Assembly: GCA_025774865.1 (NCBI GenBank)
Contig: JALGZO010000487.1
Span: 1-7,424 of the forward strand
Length of the DNA: 7,424 nucleotides
Reading direction: 5' to 3'
Source: a bacterium
GTDB taxonomy: Bacteria; ARS69
The number at the start of each line of letters is the position of its first letter. The stretch's first letter is position 1. The notes under the pieces are model-generated. The model was given only the letters and a program-made list of their open reading frames with translations. It was not told the origin of the DNA and did not search any database. The position numbers and the translations under genes were made by a program. Positions 1 through 4,869 of this stretch are shown piece by piece.

Positions 1-1481
1 ACGAGGTTCATCCGGACCAGCGGCAGCTCCGCCTGCTTCATGACCGCGACCGCGAGCCCGTTGTCGAGCGCTTTGTGTTCGATCGAGGGCACCTCGAACG
101 GAGGGGTGGGTCCGCCCTCCGGCAACTGGGTCCGGTCGACGTCGGCCGCCGCCATCGCCTGGAGCTCGCCGAGCGGCGAGATCTCCACGACCATCCGGCC
201 CGGGCCGATCCACCGCTGGAAGTGCTCCTGCACGGTGTCTCCGGTCCGCGTCATGTAGCGCTCGTAGTCCTGGCGGAAGGAGTCCGGGGTTCCCAGGTAG
301 TGGTTGTAGCGATTGAGCCAGCTGCCGATCCGCTGTACGCCCTTGATGAAATTCGCCTCGAACGCGTTCTTCGCACGTTGCAACTCGTCGCCGGTCGGTC
401 CGCTCTTCGCGAACTTCGCGAGCTCTTCGTCGAAGATGCTCTCGACGAGCGCCGGGTCCGCGTCCGGGCGAAGGGTGATCATGGCGATGAGCGCCGACGA
501 GATCTGCCCGCTCGACTGGAACATGTTGACGTCCTGTGCGAGCTTCTCCTCGTGGACGAGACGCTTGTAGAGACGGCTCGTCCGCCCCTGCCCCAGGATC
601 TTCGCCGCGAGGTCCATGTCGGCGTCGCCTTCCGCGTAGTACGGCGGGGTGTGCCACGCGTAGTGGAGGCGCGTGAGCTGCACCCGCTCCTGCGACTTGA
701 TCCGCTTCTCGTTCGGGAGCTCGGGGATCCAGACCGCGACTTCTTCGACCGGAGGTCCGGCGGGGATCTCGCCGAAGTAACTCGCGATCCACTCCTTGAC
801 CTGATTCGAGTCGAAGTCACCGGCGATGCTCAGGGTCGCGTTGTTCGGCGTGTAGTACTGGCGGAAGAAGTCCTTCACGTCCTCGAGCGTCGCGGCCTCG
901 AGGTCCTCGTGGATTCCGATGACCGAGTGATCGTACGGGTGACCCTTGGGGTAGAAGTTCTCGTTGAAGTTGAGCCAGAACGACGAATACGGACGGCCCT
1001 CTCCCTGGCGCCGCTCGTTGCGAACGACGTCCTGCTGATTCTCGAACTTCTCCTGGGTCATCGCGGGCAGGAGCCAGCCCATGCGATCGGCTTCCATGAG
1101 AAGCGCGCGCTCCAGATGGTTCGACGGGACGATCTCCCAGTAGTTCGTGCGGTCCTCGTTGGTCGAGCCGTTCAAGGTGCCGCCGATCGACTGGAGCGGT
1201 CCGAAGTACTCGGCGTCTTGATGCTCGGAGCCCTGGAACATCATGTGCTCGAAGAGGTGCGCGAAGCCGCTACGCCTCACGCGCTCGTTCTTGGAGCCCA
1301 CGTGATACCAGACGTTCACCCCGACGATCGGAGTGGAGTGGTCCTCGTGGAGGATGACCTCCAGACCGTTGTCCAGCCGGTAGAACTCGTGGGGAATCTC
1401 GGGGAGCTCGAAGGCACCGGACGGCAGGGCGAGCCAGCCGCCGATGCCTACGGCGAGCGCCGCGGTCAGAATCCGGGACAT
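1..1481 (-). CDS. Secreted M16-family zinc metalloprotease, two-domain type (3' end cut by window edge)
   Basis: Zinc-dependent peptidase of the insulinase/pitrilysin family (M16), expected to degrade peptides or small unfolded proteins outside the cytoplasm. Only the first 493 residues are in the window. Residues 1-23 look like a signal peptide: Arg3, a hydrophobic stretch, then PSGA before FELPEIP. The N-terminal M16 domain follows, with LDNGL at 36-40 and the inverted zinc motif H75-L-F-E78-H79. The distal glutamate is E156 in VVRNERR, exactly 76 residues after H79, as the family consensus requires, so this half should be catalytically competent. A second subdomain (PF05193-type) spans about 195-400, with YYTPNNATLSIAGDF and GRTSRLYKRL. 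At about 468 a new LDNGLAVAV repeat begins (472-480), the start of a second M16 module, so the full protein is probably the roughly 900-residue tandem type. The ATG at 1481 is preceded by AAGGAG at a 4-nt spacing. It is divergent from the DCC-family gene. Family assignment is very secure; the substrate is unknown. Confidence 0.95.
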   Translation of the reverse strand, partial: MSRILTAALAVGIGGWLALPSGAFELPEIPHEFYRLDNGLEVILHEDHSTPIVGVNVWYHVGSKNERVRRSGFAHLFEHMMFQGSEHQDAEYFGPLQSIGGTLNGSTNEDRTNYWEIVPSNHLERALLMEADRMGWLLPAMTQEKFENQQDVVRNERRQGEGRPYSSFWLNFNENFYPKGHPYDHSVIGIHEDLEAATLEDVKDFFRQYYTPNNATLSIAGDFDSNQVKEWIASYFGEIPAGPPVEEVAVWIPELPNEKRIKSQERVQLTRLHYAWHTPPYYAEGDADMDLAAKILGQGRTSRLYKRLVHEEKLAQDVNMFQSSGQISSALIAMITLRPDADPALVESIFDEELAKFAKSGPTGDELQRAKNAFEANFIKGVQRIGSWLNRYNHYLGTPDSFRQDYERYMTRTGDTVQEHFQRWIGPGRMVVEISPLGELQAMAAADVDRTQLPEGGPTPPFEVPSIEHKALDNGLAVAVMKQAELPLVRMNL

Positions 1482-1497
1482 GGTTCTCCTTCCTTAC

Positions 1498-1520
1498 GTG
1501 TTTCGGGCGTACCGAAACGC
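1498..1520 (-). promoter_or_regulatory. Hairpin/palindrome in the 5' leader of the M16 protease gene
   Basis: GTTTCGG (1500-1506) and CCGAAAC (1512-1518) form a perfect 7-bp inverted repeat around a 5-nt loop GCGTA. The stem extends to nine pairs if the T1499/G1519 wobble and G1498/C1520 are counted. It ends 6 bases upstream of the M16 Shine-Dalgarno (1486-1491) and 17 bases before the start codon. It could be a dyad operator or an RNA stem in the leader that affects ribosome access. No T-tract follows on the minus strand, so it is not an obvious intrinsic terminator. The structure is seen in the sequence; the function is inferred. Confidence 0.5.
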
Positions 1521-1675
1521 AGGAGGCTCGGCGGTGGGGAGCGATGCCCGCCTCGGCCTGGAAATCGAGGTTGTGCGCAGGTTCCGGAAGAGTGTGCCAT
1601 CTCCGCTGCGCGCGAGCAAGCCCTTCCCCCTGTCCCTGGCCTTCTCGGCCTCCTATCATGGCCCTGGACGGATTC

Positions 1676-1680
1676 GGAGG
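1676..1680 (+). promoter_or_regulatory. Shine-Dalgarno that fixes the DCC-family gene start at 1688
   Basis: GGAGG lies 7 bases upstream of the ATG at 1688. Two in-frame ATGs lie farther upstream (1544 and 1658), but neither has a comparable ribosome site. The protein family normally begins directly at the strand preceding the YDGxCxFC motif, as it does when 1688 is used. Confidence 0.75.
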
Positions 1681-1687
1681 TGAAGGC

Positions 1688-2089
1688 ATGCTCCAGAAAG
1701 CCCTCGTGTTGTACGACGGAGAATGCCCCTTCTGCGTTTCCTCGGTGCAGCGCCTTCGCCGCCTGGACTGGCTCGGGAAGCTCGAGTTCGGCGACGCGCG
1801 CGACGGCGCGATCCTCGACCGTCACCCCGGAATCGACGCCGAGGTTGCGCTTCGGCGCCTGCACCTCGTTCCGCCGGGCGGGGCCATCCTGGAGGGCTTT
1901 TACGCGTTCCGCTGGCTCTCACGAAGGCTGCCGGCGCTCTGGTTGATCTGGCCGTTTCTCTGGATCCCCGGGGTCGCGCCGGTGGGGGTGCGCATCTACG
2001 ACCTGGTGGCGCGGAACCGCTTCGCGTTCGGAGCGTGTGATGGGGACGCCTGCGACAGGACCACGGCGGAGCCCGGCCTCAGAAGGTGA
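1688..2089 (+). CDS. DCC-family (DUF393) thiol-disulfide oxidoreductase-like protein
   Basis: A 133-residue protein of the DUF393/DCC family (YuxK-like), a thioredoxin-fold group whose members carry an N-terminal CxxC and are presumed to act in thiol-disulfide exchange; the physiological partner is generally unknown. Visible signatures: VLYDGECPFC at 7-16 with the cysteine pair C13/C16, and the C-terminal family motif IYDLVARNRF at 103-112. Between them, WLSRRLPALWLIWPFLWIPG (76-95) is rich in Trp and aliphatic residues and may be a membrane-contacting or buried helix; this segment is hydrophobic in many family members. Two extra cysteines, C117 and C122, follow in FGACDGDACD. There is no signal peptide, so it is probably cytoplasmic. 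It is divergent from the M16 gene and convergent with acylphosphatase, overlapping that gene's 3' end by 11 bp. Length is typical of the family. Family call is secure; the specific reaction is not known. Confidence 0.9.
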   Translation: MLQKALVLYDGECPFCVSSVQRLRRLDWLGKLEFGDARDGAILDRHPGIDAEVALRRLHLVPPGGAILEGFYAFRWLSRRLPALWLIWPFLWIPGVAPVGVRIYDLVARNRFAFGACDGDACDRTTAEPGLRR

Positions 2090-2348
2090 CGCGGAAATCG
2101 TCGAGGCCCCGGACCACCCCTTCGGTCACCTCCAGGTTTTCGACCACCGCCGCCGGCGGTCCCACCCGGCACCAATCGAGAAAGCGCTCCAGCGCTTCGT
2201 CCGTCCCCTCGGCCTCGATTCGGACCGAACCGTCGGGCTCGTTTCGCACCGTGCCCCGCACCCCGAGCTCCTTGGCCTTGTCCGAGGTGGAAGCGCGGAA
2301 GAAGACGCCCTGAACGACTCCGGACACGCGGAGGTCGAGGTGTCTCAC
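2079..2348 (-). CDS. acyP: Acylphosphatase
   Basis: An 89-residue acylphosphatase (EC 3.6.1.7), which hydrolyses the carboxyl-phosphate bond of acyl phosphates such as acetyl phosphate or carbamoyl phosphate in the cytoplasm. The family signature is clear: GVVQGVFFRASTSDKAKELG (10-29), then GTVRNEPDGSVRIEAEG (32-48). The catalytic pair is R18 and N36, spaced by 18 as in the well-studied enzymes (Arg23/Asn41 in vertebrate muscle-type protein). Length is full. The start codon is GTG, overlapping the stop of the upstream deacetylase as GTGA (2345-2348), which suggests translational coupling; no independent promoter is visible. Its stop lies inside the end of the convergent DCC-family gene. Family and activity are secure; the physiological substrate is not. 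Confidence 0.95.
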   Translation of the reverse strand: MRHLDLRVSGVVQGVFFRASTSDKAKELGVRGTVRNEPDGSVRIEAEGTDEALERFLDWCRVGPPAAVVENLEVTEGVVRGLDDFRVTF

Positions 2349-3301
2349 GACTCGACTCCCTCCGGGAGCCGGTCACCGCGCAGCTCCCGCACCACTGCAA
2401 GCACCGAATCCCGGAGCGCGGTGAGGTCGTAGCCGCCCTCGAGAACCGCGGCGCAACGGCCGCCACAGCATGCCTCCGCGATCCCCATCAGCTTCCTCGA
2501 CATCGTCACGAACCCTGCCTCGGTCATTTCCATGGACGCGAGCGGATCGCGGACGTGCGCGTCGAATCCGGCCGAGATCAGGACGAAATCCGGCGCGAAG
2601 CGGCGGCAGGCCGGCTCGATGATCTGCTCGAACGCCTCCACGTATTCGGCGTCGCCGCTGCCCGCGGGCAACGGAACGTTCAGCGTCGTGCCCAGGCCCC
2701 GCCCGCCTCCGGTTTCCTCCGCGGCGCCGGTCCCCGGGTAGTTCGGATGCTCGTGCAGGGACACGTAGAAGACGCTCGGGTCCCCGTAGAAGATCTCCTG
2801 CGTGCCGTTCCCGTGGTGGACGTCCCAGTCGACGATCAGCACGCGCTCCATCCCGTGCTGGTCCTGCAGGTAGCGCGCCCCGACCGCGACGTTGTTGAAG
2901 AAGCAGAAGCCCATGGCGCGGTTCGATTCCGCGTGGTGGCCCGGTGGGCGAACGAGCGCGATGCCGTTGTCGGCCCGGTCGTCGAGGATGGCGTCGAGGA
3001 CGGCCAGGAAACCGCCCGCCGCCAGAAGCGCGGTCTCATACGTGCGCGGCGACGTCTGCGTGTCGGCGTCGAAGATCGTTCGTTCCCGGCCTTCGGTCGC
3101 GGCGATCCGCGCGACGTGCTCCTTCGTGTGTACGGCGTGGATCTGATCGAGTGTCGCCGGGTGGGGCTCGACCCGGGGCATGTTCGGCGCTCCGTCGAGC
3201 GCCTGGAGAAGCACGCCGATGCGATCGGCCCGCTCCGGATGCCCGGGCGGGTTCTCGTGCTCCAGATACGTACGGTCGACGAGAACGGCGGTTCGTTTCA
3301 T
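2345..3301 (-). CDS. Histone deacetylase-family zinc-dependent deacylase
   Basis: A 318-residue enzyme of the arginase/deacetylase fold, related to class II histone deacetylases, bacterial HDAC-like amidohydrolases, acetylpolyamine amidohydrolases and AcuC. These enzymes remove acyl groups from amines, typically acetyl-lysine or acetylated polyamines. Diagnostic elements in order: PPGHPERADRI (18-28); RPPGHHAE (118-125) with the catalytic His pair H122/H123; GFCFFNNVAVGARYL (131-145); VDWDVHHGNGTQ (157-168) with zinc ligands D160 and H162; SAGFDAHVRDP (243-253) with the third ligand D247; and LEGGYDL (287-293) with the transition-state Tyr291. All catalytic residues are present. There is no signal peptide, so it is cytoplasmic. 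It lies 60 bp downstream of the sulfatase-like gene and is coupled to acylphosphatase by a 4-bp overlap. The ATG at 3301 has only a weak ribosome site. Family is certain; the substrate (protein, polyamine or small molecule) cannot be read from sequence alone. Confidence 0.95.
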   Translation of the reverse strand: MKRTAVLVDRTYLEHENPPGHPERADRIGVLLQALDGAPNMPRVEPHPATLDQIHAVHTKEHVARIAATEGRERTIFDADTQTSPRTYETALLAAGGFLAVLDAILDDRADNGIALVRPPGHHAESNRAMGFCFFNNVAVGARYLQDQHGMERVLIVDWDVHHGNGTQEIFYGDPSVFYVSLHEHPNYPGTGAAEETGGGRGLGTTLNVPLPAGSGDAEYVEAFEQIIEPACRRFAPDFVLISAGFDAHVRDPLASMEMTEAGFVTMSRKLMGIAEACCGGRCAAVLEGGYDLTALRDSVLAVVRELRGDRLPEGVES

Positions 3302-3302
3302 G

Positions 3303-3312
3303 CCTCGCGAGG
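3303..3312. repeat. 10-bp perfect palindrome directly before the deacetylase start
   Basis: CCTCGCGAGG reads the same on both strands and ends one base upstream of the deacetylase ATG (3299-3301). The only purine-rich bases near this start (CGAGG on the minus strand) lie inside it. This may be chance in GC-rich DNA. No function is assigned. Confidence 0.3.
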
Positions 3313-3361
3313 TTACCTGCCGGGCGCTCGTCCGGCAACGCAGGTGCGACGATGTGGGACG

Positions 3362-4651
3362 CTAGAGGTACCCGTGGGTCCGCATCGTGTTCTGTAGCCG
3401 GGCGGTCTCGGAGGGCGTGGGCTCGGCCGGCGCCCCGACCGGGGGTCGTGCGACCATTTCGGAGACGAACCGATCCATCCTCTCGACGACGTCCGGATGA
3501 GCCGTCGAGACGTCCCGGGTCTCGCGGGGATCGTGTTCGAGATTCCAGAGGATCCGATGCGGTTCGTCGCCGCCTTCCAGCCGCCAGTACTTCCAGGCGC
3601 GACTTCGAGCGCCGCGCACGTAGCAACGGCCCGCGCCCGCCCGCCCGCCGTTCCCGTTCGCCTCGAGGTAGATCATCTCCGGCTCGGGCCCCGAGAGAAT
3701 CGAACGCTCGAGCGAGGCCCGGGGCTCGGCGAGGGTGACGTCGCAGAGGTCGAGCGTCGTGGAGAACAGGTCGAGCTGCGAGCGGATTCCGCCGAGCGCG
3801 TCACCGGGGAGGCAACGATCCTCGTCGACGATGACGAGGGGGACGCGAACGAGATCGTCGGAGACATGGAACCCGTGGCCGAGAGACTGATGGCCGTAGA
3901 TGCGGGCGGTCGCGTCTCCGAGCTGATCTCGCAGGAAGCGGAACCGCGTGTCCGGGTCGATTGGCTCCGGATGGCTCTCGACGAACGTCCGCCAGGCACG
4001 CAGCACCTCGAAATCGTCCCCGCCCAGTTCGCGGTTCAAGTCGTAGTCGACGGTCAGTCGCTCACCGTGATTGCCGGCGTAGACGACCGTGGTGCGCTCG
4101 AGATCCAGGGTGGCGAAGAGCTGCTCCAGGTGGTAATCGACGAGAGCCAGCGTGCGGTCGTGTTCGTCCGGAGGATGGGGCTCCGAGACGTGCACGCACA
4201 AGAACCACGGCTCGCGCAGGCTCGACCGCAGGGAGTCGAGTCGCTCCGCGAATCCGCCGGTCAGCGTCTCCGCGGGACCACGACAGCGATAGTGGTCGAA
4301 GCCACGGTCGAGGCCGGACTCGGGAATCAATGGTCCGGTCACCTCGGCGTACGTGTACCAACCTCGTTCCTGCAGGATCTCGGCGAGCGTCGGGATGTCG
4401 TTGAGTACGCGATGCGAGGGCTCGACGATGCCGTGCTCACCGGGCGTGAGGCCGGTGAACATCGTGCCGAAGTTCGGGGCCGTCGTGCTCGAGATCGCGC
4501 AGGCGTCGGTCCACGTGGTCCCGAGCTCGCGCAGGCGATCGAGGAAGGGCAATCGGGCGCGCCGCGCCGTCGCCGGCGTCGCGAGGGGCAGCCGCGCGAC
4601 CGTCTTCTCGGTCCGGGCGCACTCCACCACGATCCAGAGGATGTTCTTCAT
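3362..4651 (-). CDS. Sulfatase/alkaline phosphatase-superfamily protein with atypical active site
   Basis: A 429-residue protein of the sulfatase-type (PF00884) branch of the alkaline phosphatase superfamily. Members cleave or transfer sulfate, phosphate or phospho-alcohol groups. Family landmarks: KNILWIVVECART (2-14); LPFLDRLRELGTTWTDAC (34-51); TTAPNFGTMFTGLTPGEHGI (56-75); SEPHPPDEHDR (156-166); YAGNHGER (191-198); GHGFHVSDDLVRVPLVI (258-274); and a C-terminal LEHDPRETRDVS segment. T57 aligns with the sulfatase nucleophile Cys/Ser, so the formylglycine CxPSR motif is absent. The usual first metal-site Asp is E10 and the DHG Asp is N194 (H195 kept). An E/T/D/H set occurs in LtaS- and EptA-type phosphotransferases, but Asn at the third position is unusual. 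About 60 residues separate NHGE from GHG, more than usual. The first ATG (4651) begins right at the first core strand, with no signal peptide, so it is probably cytoplasmic. A GTG at 4726 in frame would add 25 residues without recognisable homology. It is the probable first gene of the run with deacetylase and acylphosphatase. Superfamily call is firm; activity is open. Confidence 0.85.
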   Translation of the reverse strand: MKNILWIVVECARTEKTVARLPLATPATARRARLPFLDRLRELGTTWTDACAISSTTAPNFGTMFTGLTPGEHGIVEPSHRVLNDIPTLAEILQERGWYTYAEVTGPLIPESGLDRGFDHYRCRGPAETLTGGFAERLDSLRSSLREPWFLCVHVSEPHPPDEHDRTLALVDYHLEQLFATLDLERTTVVYAGNHGERLTVDYDLNRELGGDDFEVLRAWRTFVESHPEPIDPDTRFRFLRDQLGDATARIYGHQSLGHGFHVSDDLVRVPLVIVDEDRCLPGDALGGIRSQLDLFSTTLDLCDVTLAEPRASLERSILSGPEPEMIYLEANGNGGRAGAGRCYVRGARSRAWKYWRLEGGDEPHRILWNLEHDPRETRDVSTAHPDVVERMDRFVSEMVARPPVGAPAEPTPSETARLQNTMRTHGYL

Positions 4652-4721
4652 ACGTCGGTATCGGCCAGATTGCCTCCGCACGTGACCAGGATCCGTGAAA
4701 CAACGCTGGCCGGCCGGACGT

Positions 4722-4748
4722 CTCACTTCTGTGGTGAGGTTCCCTCAC
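4722..4748. repeat. Cluster of CTCAC/GTGAG half-sites (candidate operator)
   Basis: Three copies of one 5-mer lie in alternating orientation: CTCAC (4722-4726), GTGAG (4734-4738) and CTCAC (4744-4748). The last two form a 6-bp inverted repeat, GTGAGG-TTC-CCTCAC, at 4734-4748. Position midway between divergent genes fits a regulator site, but short palindromes arise by chance and no known regulator motif is recognised. Confidence 0.3.
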
Positions 4749-4777
4749 AAGACACGCTTTTTTACAAGGGGCTGCTA

Positions 4778-4805
4778 GGGATTCCACGAGTTGGTGTAGA
4801 ATCCC
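4778..4805 (+). promoter_or_regulatory. Inverted repeat overlapping a possible -10 box upstream of subtilase
   Basis: GGGATTC (4778-4784) and GAATCCC (4799-4805) are perfect 7-bp arms whose starts are 21 bp apart, about two helical turns. Inside, CAC (4785-4787) can pair with GTG (4794-4796), giving a 10-pair stem with a 2-nt bulge and a 6-nt loop if transcribed. TAGAAT (4797-4802) overlaps the right arm and resembles a -10 box, but no good -35 hexamer sits 16-18 bp upstream. It may be an operator, a leader hairpin or chance. Confidence 0.35.
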
Positions 4806-4855
4806 GGTCTGGACCCGCTTGCGTCATCAGGCGAGAGCACCGCGTTTCGAACCCC

Positions 4856-4861
4856 GAGGAG
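4856..4861 (+). promoter_or_regulatory. Shine-Dalgarno of the subtilase gene
   Basis: GAGGAG sits 8 bases before the ATG at 4870. It supports this start, which also gives a complete signal peptide. Confidence 0.75.
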
Positions 4862-4869
4862 AGTCCACG

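Larger units (their letters stand above)
1482..1687. other. Divergent intergenic region between M16 protease and DCC-family gene
   Basis: This 206-bp stretch separates two genes transcribed away from each other, so it should hold both promoters. It contains the M16 Shine-Dalgarno (AAGGAG on the minus strand, 1486-1491), a strong inverted repeat at 1498-1520, and on the plus strand a TATCAT hexamer (1654-1659) that could serve as a -10 box about 8 nt before a plausible transcription start. No convincing -35 partner was found at 16-18 bp. Open frames run through it on both strands, but they are extensions of antisense or upstream frames and show no recognisable protein. Confidence 0.6.
4652..4869. 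other. Divergent intergenic region between sulfatase-like gene and subtilase
   Basis: These 218 bp lie between two outward-facing genes and should hold both promoters. Visible items: clustered CTCAC/GTGAG half-sites (4722-4748), a T6 run (4758-4763), a bulged inverted repeat (4778-4805) containing a TAGAAT hexamer, and the subtilase Shine-Dalgarno (4856-4861). It is more AT-rich around 4735-4803 than the coding sequence on either side. No RNA gene or small protein is recognised. Confidence 0.6.

Noticed and set aside
1498-1520. LexA/SOS box at the M16 leader palindrome
   Set aside because: The arms GTTTCGG/CCGAAAC do not match the LexA consensus forms I know, and neither neighbour is an SOS-type gene.
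1544-1687. Upstream ATGs (1544, 1658) for the DCC-family gene
   Set aside because: Neither has a ribosome site as good as that before 1688, and the extension has no family similarity.
75-1946. Long open frame on the plus strand (623 codons) opposite the M16 protease
   Set aside because: It is antisense to a clear M16 gene with intact motifs, is rich in Arg/Val/Leu/Glu without domains, and runs across the intergenic region into the DCC gene in another frame. It is a by-product of GC-rich codon use.
2075-2108. GGCCTC...GAGGCC inverted repeat at the convergent gene ends as a terminator
   Set aside because: Only 6 bp with a 22-base loop, no T-tract on either strand, and it lies within coding sequence.
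2555-3397. Long plus-strand open frame opposite the deacetylase
   Set aside because: Antisense to a complete HDAC-family gene; no recognisable motif or ribosome site.
4652-4726. N-terminal extension of the sulfatase-like protein from a GTG at 4726
   Set aside because: The added 25 residues are Arg-rich without homology or signal-peptide character, while the ATG at 4651 begins exactly at the conserved first strand.
4734-4763. Hairpin plus T6 run as an intrinsic terminator
   Set aside because: The T-run starts 10 bases after the stem and no plus-strand gene ends upstream; a regulatory dyad is more likely.
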